Below, piece after piece: positions 1-8,772 of a DNA stretch of 64,000 nt. The stretch's first letter is position 1. Each line of letters begins with the position of its first letter. Origin of the DNA: Streptomyces pinistramenti (GTDB lineage: Bacteria > Actinomycetota > Actinomycetes > Streptomycetales > Streptomycetaceae). The DNA lies in assembly GCF_020564935.1 (NCBI RefSeq), contig NZ_JAJCXB010000012.1:1-64000 (forward strand). The letters are read 5' to 3'. Under the pieces are notes generated by a model. It saw only the letters and a list, made by a program, of their open reading frames with translations. It did no database searches and was not told the DNA's origin. The translations under genes and the position numbers were made by a program.

Positions 1-28
1 ACCGGCGGATGGGCGGGCCGGGCCCCGC

Positions 29-79
29 CGCCGGTTCAGCGGCGGCGAGGAGAGGGCCCCGACGCCGGTTCAGCGGCGG
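29..79. repeat. 17-bp direct repeat, two hairpin-forming copies
   Basis: The 17-mer CGCCGGTTCAGCGGCGG occurs at 29-45 and again at 63-79, 34 bp apart. Each copy can fold on itself (CGCCG with CGGCG). They lie just 3' of the leftward isomerase gene, so they may help end its transcript. A small REP-like repeat is the alternative. Confidence 0.5.
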
Positions 80-80
80 G

Positions 81-956
81 TCACGGGGCGGGCCGGGCGG
101 CCGGCAGTTCCTGGAGATGGCGGCGGCCCGCGGCCAGCAGCCCCGGCAGCGGCGCCGCCTGCGGATACCACCGCTTCTCGTACTCCCAGCACAGCCAGCG
201 CCCGGCGCCGGCCTCCTCGACCGTCGCGTCCACCGTGCCCGTACCGCTGCCGAGTGCGGCCAGGCAGTCGGCCAGCGGCAGCGTCCCGGCGCCGAGCGGA
301 ACGGGCGTCGGATCCTCGGCCGACACCACGTCCTTGACCTGCACATAGCCCAGGTACGGGGCGAGCGCCGCGTGGCTCGCGGCCGGTTCCTCGCCGCCGA
401 GCCGGGTGTGCAGCACGTCCCAGAGCGCGCCGACGGACCGGTGCCCCACCAGGCCGAGCACCCGGGCGGCGGCCGCCCCGGTGCGGTGCGAATCGTGCGT
501 CTCCAACAGGACGCGCACGCCCCGCCCGGCGGCGAACGGGGCCAGCGCGGCGAGCCGGCGGGCGGCGTCCGCGTCGGCATCGGCGGCCGGCCGTTCGCCG
601 CCACCGGGGAAGACCCGTACGAACGGCGCGCCCAGGTCGGCCGCGAGTTCCACCAGCTCCCGCAGCCGGTCCGCCAGCTCCCGTTCGCCCGCCGCGTCCT
701 GCTGCTCGGCGACCCGCGCGTACCCGGCGACGGCCAGCGCCGTGATCCCGGCGTCGGCGAACTGCCCGCGCACCGCGGCCCGTTCGGCGGTGCTCGTCCC
801 CGGGTGCACCGGCTCCTCCGGATGGGCCCGCAGTTCCACGCCCTGGTAGCCGGCGTCCACCGCCAGCCGCAGCACCTCGGGCACCGGCATGCCGGGCACC
901 CCCAGGGTCGAGAACGCGTAACGCACCGCACCGGCATCCCGGCTCGTCCGGTTCAT
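81..956 (-). CDS. sugar phosphate isomerase/epimerase (TIM barrel)
   Basis: A 291-aa protein of the xylose-isomerase-like TIM-barrel (AP endonuclease 2) family. These enzymes epimerise or isomerise keto sugars with a divalent metal in the cytoplasm. Visible landmarks are GYQGVELRAH near residue 40, the metal-ligand strand LLETHDSH near 150, ALWDVLHT near 180 and WEYEKRW near 260. The length is normal for the family. The ATG at 956 has a good ribosome site (GGGAGGAA) a few bases upstream. The gene is divergent from a Gfo/Idh oxidoreductase, a common pairing in sugar or polyol catabolism. The substrate cannot be told from sequence; inositol or a derivative is plausible given the locus further right. 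Confidence 0.85.
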   Translation of the reverse strand: MNRTSRDAGAVRYAFSTLGVPGMPVPEVLRLAVDAGYQGVELRAHPEEPVHPGTSTAERAAVRGQFADAGITALAVAGYARVAEQQDAAGERELADRLRELVELAADLGAPFVRVFPGGGERPAADADADAARRLAALAPFAAGRGVRVLLETHDSHRTGAAAARVLGLVGHRSVGALWDVLHTRLGGEEPAASHAALAPYLGYVQVKDVVSAEDPTPVPLGAGTLPLADCLAALGSGTGTVDATVEEAGAGRWLCWEYEKRWYPQAAPLPGLLAAGRRHLQELPAARPAP

Positions 957-1171
957 GGGTTCCTCCCGTCCGCAAGGTCACACAGGCGCGCTCCGGGGCG
1001 CGCGGGGGAGCGTGCCCGGAGCCGGGCCACCGTAAGCCGGACGGGCCCGCCGCACCGGGTGTCGGCGCGCCGCCGCGCGGGCTGTTTCCGTCCCGGCGGC
1101 GCACCGCTACCGTCGTCCACCAGCGCTGCCGCACCACCGCCGTTGCCACCGCACGCGTAAGGGGCAGGACC

Positions 1172-2323
1172 GTGACACACACGACCGTACGCATCGCCAT
1201 GAACGGCGTGACCGGGCGCATGGGGCACACCCAGCACCTGGCGCGCTCCGTCCTCGCCCTGCGCGACGAGGGCGGCCTGACCGCCGCCGACGGGACGGTG
1301 ATCAGGCCCGAACCGGTCCTCGTCGGCCGGTCCGCCGACAAGCTGCGGATCCTGGCCGACCGCTACGGCATCGACCGCTGGAGCTGCGACCTGGACACCG
1401 TGCTCGGCGACGACTCCGTGGGGATCTACTTCGACGCGCAGGTCACCGCCGCCCGCGAGGCGGCGGTGCGCAAGGCCGTCGCCGCCGGAAAGCACGTCTA
1501 CGTGGAGAAGCCCACCGCGGGCGACGCCGCCGCCGCGCAGGAACTGGCCCGGCTGGCAGCGGCGGCGGGGGTCAAGAACGGCGTCGTCCAGGACAAGCTC
1601 TTCCTGCCGGGACTGCGCAAACTCCGCCGCCTGGTGGCGGACGGCTTCTTCGGCCGCATCCTGTCCGTACGGGGCGAGTTCGGCTACTGGGTCTTCGACG
1701 GCGGCAGCCGGCCGTCCCAGCGACCCTCCTGGAACTACCGGGCCGAGGACGGCGGTGGCATCGCGGCCGACATGTTCCCGCACTGGGAGTACGTCCTGCG
1801 CGAGCTGTTCGGCCCCGTCACCAGCGTCCAGGCGCACCTGAGCACGCACATCCCGCGCCGCTGGGACGAGAGCGGCGCGCCCTACGAGGCGACGGCCGAC
1901 GACGCCGCCTACGCGATCTTCGAACTGGCCGGCGGCATCGTCGCGCAGATCAACTCCTCCTGGGCGGTACGGGTGCACCGCGACGAACTGGTGGAGTTCC
2001 AGGTGGACGGCACCGAGGGATCGGCCGTCGCCGGCCTGCGCGGCTGCCGGATCCAGCACCGCGCCACCAGCCCCCGGCCGGTCTGGAACCCCGACGTGCC
2101 CTCCGGCGACCACTTCCGCGCACAGTGGCAGGAGATGCCCGACGACGCCGATTCCGGCAACGCCTTCAAGATGCAGTGGGAACTCTTCCTGCGCCACGTG
2201 GTCTGCGACGAGCCCTGGCACTGGGACCTGGCGGCCGGCGCACGCGGCGTCCGGCTCGCCGAACTGGGCGTGCGTTCCGCCCGGTTGGGCCGCAGGCTGG
2301 AGGTGCCGGAGGACGACAGGTGA
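1172..2323 (+). CDS. Gfo/Idh/MocA family oxidoreductase
   Basis: A 383-aa NAD(P)-dependent oxidoreductase. The N-terminal Rossmann region reads VRIAMNGVTGRMGHTQHL, so the usual GxGxxG is replaced by a dihydrodipicolinate-reductase-like GVTGRMG. The family EKP motif is present (YVEKPTAGD, about residue 107), and the substrate helix carries the expected His in DMFPHWEYVLREL (about 206-218). The GTG start is preceded by AAGGGGCAGGA. It is divergent from the isomerase at 81-956, and the two probably act in the same sugar pathway. The exact substrate is not recognisable. Confidence 0.85.
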   Translation: MTHTTVRIAMNGVTGRMGHTQHLARSVLALRDEGGLTAADGTVIRPEPVLVGRSADKLRILADRYGIDRWSCDLDTVLGDDSVGIYFDAQVTAAREAAVRKAVAAGKHVYVEKPTAGDAAAAQELARLAAAAGVKNGVVQDKLFLPGLRKLRRLVADGFFGRILSVRGEFGYWVFDGGSRPSQRPSWNYRAEDGGGIAADMFPHWEYVLRELFGPVTSVQAHLSTHIPRRWDESGAPYEATADDAAYAIFELAGGIVAQINSSWAVRVHRDELVEFQVDGTEGSAVAGLRGCRIQHRATSPRPVWNPDVPSGDHFRAQWQEMPDDADSGNAFKMQWELFLRHVVCDEPWHWDLAAGARGVRLAELGVRSARLGRRLEVPEDDR

Positions 2324-2372
2324 CGGCCCGCAACCGGCGCCAGGATCCGTCGCGCGCCCGGTCCCGGCGGCG

Positions 2373-2395
2373 TTGTCGTACCCCGGCGGTACCTT
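2373..2395 (+). promoter_or_regulatory. RecA-NDp-like promoter, probably leaderless
   Basis: TTGTC at 2373-2377, then 12 nt, then TACCTT at 2390-2395, only 6 nt before the ATG at 2402. The layout matches the DNA-damage promoter of mycobacterial recA (TTGTCRGTG-N8-TANNNT), except that GTAC stands where RGTG is expected. The short distance implies a leaderless mRNA. Confidence 0.5.
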
Positions 2396-2401
2396 CGGAG
2401 C

Positions 2402-4621
2402 ATGGACAGCACGGTCAAACCGGCAGTGGTCGAAGGGGTCCTGGAGCGGATCACCTACGCCAATGAGGAGAGCGGCTACACGGTCGCGCGCGTCGACATG
2501 GGACGCGGCGCCGGAGACCTGCTGACCGTCGTCGGAGCGCTGCTCGGTGCGCAGCCGGGCGAGTCGCTGCGCCTGGAGGGCCGCTGGGGTTCCCACCCGC
2601 AGTACGGCAAGCAGTTCACGGTCGAGAACTACACCACCGTCCTGCCCGCCACGATCCAGGGCATCCGCCGCTATCTCGGCTCCGGCCTGATCAAGGGCAT
2701 CGGCCCGCGCATCGCCGACCGGATCACCGAGCACTTCGGCCTGGAGACCCTCGACGTCATCGAGCAGCAGCCGGGGCGCCTGGTCGAGGTGCCGGGCCTC
2801 GGCCCGAAGCGGACGCGGCTGATCGGCGCCGCATGGGAGGAGCAGAAAGCCATCAAGGAGGTCATGATCTTCCTCCAGGGCATCGGTGTCTCGACCTCCA
2901 TCGCGGTGCGCATCTACAAGAAGTACGGCGACGCCTCCCTCTCCGTGGTCCGCAAGGAGCCCTACCGCCTGGCGGCCGACGTGTGGGGCATCGGCTTCCT
3001 GACGGCGGACCGCATCGCCCAGTCGGTCGGGATTCCGCACGACAGCCCCGAGCGGGTCAAGGCCGGCCTCCAGTACGCCCTGTCGCAGTCGGCCGACCAG
3101 GGGCACTGCTTCCTCCCCGAGGAGCAACTGATCGCGGACGCCGTGAAGTTGCTCCAGGTCGACACCGGCCTGGTCATCGACTGCCTGGCCGAGCTGGCGG
3201 CGGATCCGGAAGGGGTGGTGCGCGAGAAGGTGCCGGGCGGCGACGGCGGGGAGCCGGTCACCGCCGTCTACCTGGTGCCCTTCCACCGCGCCGAGATCTC
3301 CCTGGCCGGCCGGCTGGCCCGGCTGCTGCGGACGGACGAGGACCGGATGCCCGCGTTCCGGGACGTCGCCTGGGACCGGGCGCTGGCCTGGCTTGCGCGG
3401 CGTACGGGCGCCGAGCTGGCGCCCGAGCAGCAGGACGCGGTGCGGCTGGCGCTGACAAGAAAGGTGGCGGTGCTCACCGGAGGTCCTGGCTGCGGCAAGT
3501 CCTTCACGGTCCGCTCGGTGGTCGAGCTGGCCCGCGCCAAGAAGGCCAAGGTGGTGCTCGCGGCTCCCACCGGGCGGGCCGCGAAGCGGCTGTCGGAGCT
3601 GACCGGCGCGGAGGCTTCCACGGTCCACCGGCTGCTGGAGCTGAAGCCCGGCGGGGACGCCGCGTACGACGCCGAGCGGCCGCTGGACGCGGACCTGGTG
3701 GTGGTCGACGAGGCGTCGATGCTGGATCTGCTGCTCGCCAACAAGCTGGTCAAGGCGGTGCCGCCGGGAGCCCATCTGCTGCTGGTGGGGGACGTCGACC
3801 AGCTGCCTTCGGTCGGCGCGGGCGAGGTGCTGCGGGATCTGCTCGCCGAGGCAGGGCCGGTGCCCGCCGTCCGGCTGACCAGGATCTTCCGACAGGCCCA
3901 GCAGTCCGGAGTGGTGACGAACGCGCACCGCATCAACTCCGGGGTGCCGCCGCTGACCCAGGGTCTGCCGGACTTCTTCCTGTTCGCCGAGGAGGACACC
4001 GAGGAGGCCGGGCGGCTGACCGTCGAGGTGGCGGCCCGCAGGATCCCGGCGAAGTTCGGCCTGGATCCGCGGCGGGACGTCCAGGTGCTGGCCCCGATGC
4101 ACCGCGGACCGGCCGGCGCGGGCGCGCTGAACGGCCTGCTCCAGCAGGCGATCACCCCCGCCCGGCCCGACCTGCCCGAGCGCCGCTTCGGCGGCCGGGT
4201 CTTCCGCGTCGGCGACAAGGTCACCCAGATCAGAAACAACTACGAAAAGGGCGCCAACGGCGTGTTCAACGGCACGGTCGGGGTGGTCACCGCGCTGAAC
4301 GGCGACGACCAGACGCTGACGGTGCGCACCGATGAGGACGAAGAGGTCCCCTACGACTTCGACGAGCTGGACGAACTGGCGCACGCCTACGCGGTGACGA
4401 TCCATCGATCGCAGGGCAGCGAGTACCCGGCGGTGGTGATTCCGGTCACCACGGGCGCCTGGATGATGTTGCAGCGCAACCTGTTGTATACCGCTGTGAC
4501 CCGGGCAAAACGATTGGTGGTGCTGGTGGGCTCCCGCAGGGCCCTGGGGCAGGCCGTTCGCACCGTATCCGCCGGTCGGCGGTGCACTGCGCTGGATCAC
4601 CGGCTCGCGGGAGCGATATGA
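2402..4621 (+). CDS. RecD2-like ATP-dependent DNA helicase (SF1B)
   Basis: A 739-aa superfamily 1B 5'-3' helicase of the RecD2 type, a stand-alone RecD found without RecBC. The N-terminal half carries helix-hairpin-helix repeats (GIGPRIADRI near 100; VPGLGPKRTRLIG near 130; VWGIGFLTADRIAQ near 195). The motor has Walker A GGPGCGKS (about 360), Walker B VVVDEASMLD (about 433), motif III LLVGDVDQLPSVGAGEVL, TRIFRQAQQSG, the TIHRSQGSEYP motif and LLYTAVTRAK (about 696). All catalytic motifs look intact. The probable role is DNA repair or replication-fork processing. A RecA-NDp-like promoter sits directly upstream and a hairpin terminator follows, so the gene is monocistronic. Confidence 0.95.
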   Translation: MDSTVKPAVVEGVLERITYANEESGYTVARVDMGRGAGDLLTVVGALLGAQPGESLRLEGRWGSHPQYGKQFTVENYTTVLPATIQGIRRYLGSGLIKGIGPRIADRITEHFGLETLDVIEQQPGRLVEVPGLGPKRTRLIGAAWEEQKAIKEVMIFLQGIGVSTSIAVRIYKKYGDASLSVVRKEPYRLAADVWGIGFLTADRIAQSVGIPHDSPERVKAGLQYALSQSADQGHCFLPEEQLIADAVKLLQVDTGLVIDCLAELAADPEGVVREKVPGGDGGEPVTAVYLVPFHRAEISLAGRLARLLRTDEDRMPAFRDVAWDRALAWLARRTGAELAPEQQDAVRLALTRKVAVLTGGPGCGKSFTVRSVVELARAKKAKVVLAAPTGRAAKRLSELTGAEASTVHRLLELKPGGDAAYDAERPLDADLVVVDEASMLDLLLANKLVKAVPPGAHLLLVGDVDQLPSVGAGEVLRDLLAEAGPVPAVRLTRIFRQAQQSGVVTNAHRINSGVPPLTQGLPDFFLFAEEDTEEAGRLTVEVAARRIPAKFGLDPRRDVQVLAPMHRGPAGAGALNGLLQQAITPARPDLPERRFGGRVFRVGDKVTQIRNNYEKGANGVFNGTVGVVTALNGDDQTLTVRTDEDEEVPYDFDELDELAHAYAVTIHRSQGSEYPAVVIPVTTGAWMMLQRNLLYTAVTRAKRLVVLVGSRRALGQAVRTVSAGRRCTALDHRLAGAI

Positions 4622-4671
4622 GGGTGCGCCCGACTTCCCTTATCGGGGCGAAGGGGAGCAGGATGGGCAGG

Positions 4672-4694
4672 TAGGCGGCACTGAGTGCCGCCTA
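4672..4694 (+). terminator. hairpin terminator after the helicase gene
   Basis: A perfect 10-bp stem, TAGGCGGCAC pairing with GTGCCGCCTA around a TGA loop, 51 nt past the helicase stop codon and 105 nt before citrate synthase. Confidence 0.75.
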
Positions 4695-4799
4695 GAGGCC
4701 CTATGGCCGACCCCGAGTGCACATCCAAGGTCCAAATGGGGGAAGGTATAGGCAGTCAGGGCACCTCGAAGAAGAGGCACAACGTCGGTGAGGGATGAC

Positions 4800-6089
4800 G
4801 TGAGCGACAACTCTGTAGTACTGCGTTACGGGGACGGCGAATACAGCTACCCGATCGTCGACAGCAGCGTCGGCGACAAGGGCTTCGACATCTCGAAGCT
4901 GCGCGCCCAGACCGGTCTGGTGACCCTGGATTCCGGTTACGGCAACACCGCTGCGTATAAATCCGCGATCACCTATCTGGACGGTGAGCAGGGGATTCTG
5001 CGCTACCGCGGCTACCCGATCGAGCAGCTTGCAGAGCGCAGCACGTTCGTCGAGACCGCCTATCTGCTGATCAACGGTGAGCTGCCCACCGTCGACCAGC
5101 TTTCGAACTTCCAGCAGGACATCACGTACCACACCCTGCTGCACGAGGACGTCAAGCGCTTCTACGACGGCTTCCCCCGGGACGCCCACCCGATGGCCAT
5201 GCTGTCGTCGGTCGTCAGCGCGCTGTCGACGTTCTACCAGGACAGCCACAACCCGTTCGACGAGCAGCAGCGGCACATCTCCACGATCCGGCTGCTGGCC
5301 AAGCTGCCGACGATCGCGGCGTACGCCTTCAAGAAGTCGGTCGGCCACCCCGTCGTCTACCCGAGCAACGACCTCGGGTACGTCGAGAACTTCCTGCGGA
5401 TGACCTTCTCCGTGCCGGCCGCCGAGTACGACCTCGACCCGGTCGTCGTGGGCGCCCTGGACAAGCTGCTGATCCTGCACGCGGACCACGAGCAGAACTG
5501 TTCGACCTCCACCGTGCGTCTGGTCGGCTCCTCGCAGGCGAACCTCTTCGCCTCGATCTCGGCCGGCATCAACGCCCTGTGGGGCCCGCTGCACGGCGGC
5601 GCCAACCAGTCCGTGCTGGAGATGCTGGAAGGCATCCAGCGGGACGGCGGCGACGTCGACTCCTTCATCCGCAAGGTGAAGAACAAGGAAGACGGCGTGA
5701 AGCTCATGGGCTTCGGGCACCGCGTCTACAAGAACTTCGACCCCCGGGCGAAGATCATCAAGGCGGCGGCGCACGACGTCCTCTCGGCGCTCGGCAAGTC
5801 CGACGAGCTGCTGGACATCGCCCTCAAGCTGGAGGAGCACGCGCTCTCCGACGACTACTTCGTCGAGCGCAAGCTCTACCCGAACGTCGACTTCTACACC
5901 GGCCTGATCTACCGGGCCATGGGCTTCCCCACCGAGATGTTCACCGTGCTCTTCGCGCTCGGCCGGCTTCCCGGCTGGATCGCCCAGTGGCACGAGATGA
6001 TCAAGGAGCCCGGTTCCCGCATCGGCCGCCCGCGGCAGATCTACACCGGCACCGTCGAGCGCGACTTCATCCCGGTCGAGGAGCGCTGA
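4800..6089 (+). CDS. gltA: citrate synthase
   Basis: A 429-aa type II citrate synthase, which condenses oxaloacetate with acetyl-CoA to start the TCA cycle. It closely resembles Streptomyces citrate synthases along its whole length: LTYLDGEQGILRYRGYPI-type entry region, NCSTSTVRLVGSSQANLF and the catalytic-His segment GPLHGGANQSV (about 265-275), then GFGHRVYKNFDPRAK (about 305). An upstream in-frame GTG exists at 4788. The GTG at 4800 is preferred because the protein then begins MSDNSVVLRYGDGEY as in the family, with GAGGGA just upstream. The gene is flanked by terminators on both sides. Confidence 0.96.
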   Translation: MSDNSVVLRYGDGEYSYPIVDSSVGDKGFDISKLRAQTGLVTLDSGYGNTAAYKSAITYLDGEQGILRYRGYPIEQLAERSTFVETAYLLINGELPTVDQLSNFQQDITYHTLLHEDVKRFYDGFPRDAHPMAMLSSVVSALSTFYQDSHNPFDEQQRHISTIRLLAKLPTIAAYAFKKSVGHPVVYPSNDLGYVENFLRMTFSVPAAEYDLDPVVVGALDKLLILHADHEQNCSTSTVRLVGSSQANLFASISAGINALWGPLHGGANQSVLEMLEGIQRDGGDVDSFIRKVKNKEDGVKLMGFGHRVYKNFDPRAKIIKAAAHDVLSALGKSDELLDIALKLEEHALSDDYFVERKLYPNVDFYTGLIYRAMGFPTEMFTVLFALGRLPGWIAQWHEMIKEPGSRIGRPRQIYTGTVERDFIPVEER

Positions 6090-6119
6090 CGGCCTCGCGC
6101 CACGCGCTGTGACACCGGC

Positions 6120-6152
6120 TCCGGCCCCCGCCCCCACCGGGCGGGGGCCGGA
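6120..6152 (+). terminator. strong terminator after citrate synthase
   Basis: A perfect 14-bp GC stem (TCCGGCCCCCGCCC with GGGCGGGGGCCGGA) around a 5-nt loop, 31 nt after the stop codon. It has no T-tract, as is usual in Streptomyces. Confidence 0.85.
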
Positions 6153-6187
6153 GGCGTTCGCGGGTGGTGCCGCGGCAGGGAAAACGA

Positions 6188-6236
6188 AAGCGCCCCGCCT
6201 CCAGATCCCCCCACGGGTCCAGAGCACGGGGCGCTT
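6188..6236 (+). terminator. second stem-loop downstream of citrate synthase
   Basis: AAGCGCCCCG (6188-6197) pairs with CGGGGCGCTT (6227-6236) around a 29-nt loop. It is a backup terminator, or the 3' end of something transcribed leftward from the intergenic region. Confidence 0.55.
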
Positions 6237-6720
6237 CCCATGTCCCGGTTCGGATTCCCCCCACGGGATCCGTCCGGGCGTTCAGGGTGCACCGCGATCT
6301 GCCGGGACGCGCACATTCGGGAGGGCCGCTCAAAGCTCCCCGGGCGCGTCGCCCCGGCCACGCGTAGCCGGGCATGATCCCCCAAGATCAGCACGGCTGT
6401 TGCCGTGCAGGCCCCGCCGGGGTGCCTGCACGCCCGGTTAGACTCTCGACCCCCCTCAATGGTTACGTTCAGAACTCTGTGATCTGGGTCTCTTGCCATA
6501 TAGGGGCGAATGTGGTCAAGGGGCGCGAGTTGAAGATCACGGGCCTCGCGTATGGGTGTTGTGCCGGTTGTGAGAGATTTGTGAATGCCGGGGATCGAGA
6601 TCCGGCCGCGCCGCCGGGCGCCGGTGCCGGGCGGACCGGGCGGCCTCTCGCCCTCGCGCCGGGCCGCCCTTCCGCTCCGTCGTCCCGTCCCGTGTCCGCG
6701 CGCCGGGCCGGGTGTGACTG
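6237..6720. other. gene-free stretch with overlapping hairpins and an AT-richer core
   Basis: I find no credible protein gene here. GCACGGC/GCCGTGC (6391-6408) and GTGCAGGC/GCCTGCAC (6405-6431) form two strong hairpins that share GTGC and so exclude each other. About 6440-6600 is clearly less GC-rich than its surroundings and includes TTGCCATATAGGGG. A small RNA, in either direction, would explain this layout, but none is recognised by family. Confidence 0.35.
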
Positions 6721-7014
6721 TCAGGCCCGGCCCACGAGTTCGTAGCCCGCCTCGTCGACGGCCTCGCGCACGGCGGCGTCGTCGAGCGGGGCCTGGGACG
6801 CCACGGTCACCAGGCCGGTGGCGGCCACCGCCTCGACCGAGCTGACGCCGGCGATCTCCGCGATCTCGGACTTCACCGCGCCTTCGCAGTGGCCGCAGGT
6901 CATGCCGGTGACCCGGTAGGTCGCCGTGACCCCGGCCGGTTCCGTCGCGACGGAGCCGGACCGGCAGGAGCCTTCGGGGGTGCAGCAGGAGCCGTTCGTC
7001 GATGCGGCGGTCAT
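6721..7014 (-). CDS. heavy-metal-associated (CopZ-like) copper chaperone
   Basis: A 97-aa HMA-domain protein. The core is YRVTGMTCGHCEGAVKSEI (about residues 35-53), with the metal-binding MTCGHC motif, followed by the typical beta-alpha-beta-beta-alpha-beta fold ending in DEAGYELVGRA. The N-terminal extension adds a second Cys group (NGSCCTPEGSC). It should bind Cu(I) in the cytoplasm and pass it to a P-type ATPase, which is not in this window. The ATG at 7014 has GAGGAG upstream; a longer frame to 7104 lacks such a site. A CsoR-like palindrome about 95 bp upstream predicts copper induction. Confidence 0.92.
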   Translation of the reverse strand: MTAASTNGSCCTPEGSCRSGSVATEPAGVTATYRVTGMTCGHCEGAVKSEIAEIAGVSSVEAVAATGLVTVASQAPLDDAAVREAVDEAGYELVGRA

Positions 7015-7107
7015 GGGAATCTCCTCGTGGTGCCGATGCGTTCCGTGGGATGCCGAAGTGCCGCACGGGCGCCGGAGGTGGCGGGTACGGCCGACGGGCC
7101 TCACGTT

Positions 7108-7124
7108 ATACCCCTAGGGGGTAT
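7108..7124. promoter_or_regulatory. candidate CsoR copper-repressor operator
   Basis: The perfect inverted repeat ATACCCC-TAG-GGGGTAT (7-bp arms, 3-bp centre) is the G/C-tract-in-AT layout of CsoR operators. It lies 94 bp upstream of the copper chaperone start and 109 bp from the divergent DedA gene. Confidence 0.65.
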
Positions 7125-7232
7125 CAATCCAAGCTTCGGCGCGCCCCGTGGCACCTCGTACGCGTTGCCGCCCGCAGCACCACCCGTCAGCCTGGTGAGT
7201 ACGGCCCGCGGCGGATCCGAGGAGGCGGCCGG

Positions 7233-8108
7233 ATGAACGTACTGGCCCTCTACGGCCTGCTCGTGCTCACCACGCTGCCGCCACTGGTCCCCAACTCGGC
7301 CCTGCTCGTCGCCGCCGGAGTGCTCGCCTCCCACGGAGACCTCTGCCTTCCGCTCGTCCTGTTGATCGTGGCAGGCAGCGCCGCCCTGGGCGACGTCCTG
7401 ATGTACCTCATCGCGCGGCGGTTCGGCGGCCCGGCACGCGCCTGGATGCGGCGCCGCGCCCGCCGCCGCGCCCTCATGGAATGGACGTCCCGACGGATCG
7501 AGCGCTACGGAATCCCGTTCGTCATCGCGGTGCGCTTTCTGCCCAGCGGCCGCATCATCGGCGCCGTGGCCTCCGGCGTGCTGCACTACCCGCTGCGCAA
7601 GTACGCGCTCGGCACCGGCATCGCCGAGGCGGTGTGGGCGACCTACTCCGTCGGCCTCGGCTACCTCGGCAGCGCCGTGGCGGACAACCGGCTCCACTCG
7701 GCCGGCATCGGCATCGGCGTCTCCTGCGCCGTCGCCGCCCTCGCCACCGCCGTTCAGTGGACGGCCCGCCGCCGCGCCGCCCGGCTCCCCGACGACGGCC
7801 CGTCCGGCGGCCGCCGGACGGACGGCCCCACCAAAGGCGCGCCCGGGAACCGGCGCGGCAGCGGCCGGAGGACCGGCGGCGCGACCGGCGACGACGGCAC
7901 CGGCGGCGGGTCAGGACCGGAAGGCCACGGACGGGCAGCCGCACCGGCCACCACCGCACCTGCAACCCCCGCGGCCCCGAACCCGACTTCCGCACCGGCC
8001 GCCACCATGGCGCCGGACATCACGCCCGCACCTGCCGTCACCGGGCCCGCGCGGCGGCCGTGGCCCGACTGTCAGTGCCCGCCTCTACCGTGCCGTTATG
8101 ACCTCTGA
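7233..8108 (+). CDS. DedA-family membrane protein with low-complexity tail
   Basis: A 291-aa protein. Residues 1-180 form a DedA/SNARE-associated (VTT) type membrane domain: hydrophobic segments near 3-30, 35-60, 105-125 and 150-172, with the family region RRIERYGIPFVIAVRFLPSGR near 90-110. DedA proteins are linked to lipid flipping and membrane homeostasis. The last about 100 residues are Pro/Ala/Gly/Thr-rich and probably disordered. The ATG has GAGGAGG 7 nt upstream. The 3' end overlaps the next gene by 11 bp in another frame. Confidence 0.8.
   Translation: MNVLALYGLLVLTTLPPLVPNSALLVAAGVLASHGDLCLPLVLLIVAGSAALGDVLMYLIARRFGGPARAWMRRRARRRALMEWTSRRIERYGIPFVIAVRFLPSGRIIGAVASGVLHYPLRKYALGTGIAEAVWATYSVGLGYLGSAVADNRLHSAGIGIGVSCAVAALATAVQWTARRRAARLPDDGPSGGRRTDGPTKGAPGNRRGSGRRTGGATGDDGTGGGSGPEGHGRAAAPATTAPATPAAPNPTSAPAATMAPDITPAPAVTGPARRPWPDCQCPPLPCRYDL
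8069..8091 (+). promoter_or_regulatory. RecA-NDp-like (DNA-damage) promoter inside the end of the DedA gene
   Basis: CTGTCAGTG (8069-8077), 8 nt, then TACCGT (8086-8091), 6 nt before the ATG at 8098. It fits the LexA-independent, PafBC-type recA promoter pattern at every position except the first base. Confidence 0.6.
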
Positions 8109-8697
8109 GCCGAGCAGCGGCAGGGACCACGGCGCCACGGCCCCCACGGGCGCACCCGCAGCGCCACGGGTGCGCCTCGCGCCATGGCCGGCGGACGGCG
8201 CGGCCCTGCTGCGCCGCCTCAACTCCCCGCGGATGACGGCCTACCTGGGCGGTCCCGAATCCGCACAGCGACTCGTCGACCGGCACCGTCGCTACCGCGA
8301 CCTGTCGGGCCCCGGCCGGATGTACGCGATCGTGCTGCTGCCGACGGGCGACGTGGCCGGTTCGATCGGGTTCTGGGAGCAGGCCGGGCAGAATGGGCCG
8401 GTCTACGAAACGGGCTGGGGCGTGCTGCCGGAATTCCAGGGCCGGGGCATTGCGGTGGCCGCGGCGCGGGCCGTCATCGACGCGGCCCGTGCCGAGGGCC
8501 GCCACCGCGCGCTGCACGCCTTCCCCGCGGTGTGCCACGCGGCGTCCAACGCCGTCTGCCGCAGGGCCGGCTTCACCCTCCGCGGGGAGTGCACCGTCGA
8601 ATACCCCAAGGGCCACGCCCTGCGCGCGCACGACTGGCGGTTCGACCTCGGTGCCGCGCCGCCGGCACTGCCCGCCAGGGAAGCCGGGCCGGGATGA
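8098..8697 (+). CDS. GNAT-family N-acetyltransferase
   Basis: A 199-aa acetyltransferase of the RimJ/RimL type. Motif A for acetyl-CoA pyrophosphate binding is QGRGIAVAAARAV (about residue 118), preceded by ETGWGVLPEF. The C-terminal AGFTLRGECTVEYP matches the family's last strands. The substrate is unknown; such proteins acetylate small amines, antibiotics or protein N-termini. There is no ribosome site, but a -10 box lies 6 nt before the ATG, so translation is probably leaderless. It overlaps the DedA gene end but has its own promoter. Confidence 0.88.
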   Translation: MTSEPSSGRDHGATAPTGAPAAPRVRLAPWPADGAALLRRLNSPRMTAYLGGPESAQRLVDRHRRYRDLSGPGRMYAIVLLPTGDVAGSIGFWEQAGQNGPVYETGWGVLPEFQGRGIAVAAARAVIDAARAEGRHRALHAFPAVCHAASNAVCRRAGFTLRGECTVEYPKGHALRAHDWRFDLGAAPPALPAREAGPG

Positions 8698-8772
8698 GCC
8701 CGCGGCGCACGCCGGAGACCCCACCGGCAGTACGGCGCACCGGCGCCCTCACCCGTCACGGTCCGGTACTGC

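Noticed and set aside
953..4600. A very long leftward open frame (about 1200 codons) opposite the oxidoreductase and helicase genes.
   Set aside because: It is the antisense shadow of high-GC genes: composition is His/Arg/Gly-rich, no domain is recognisable, and the opposite strand has intact helicase motifs.
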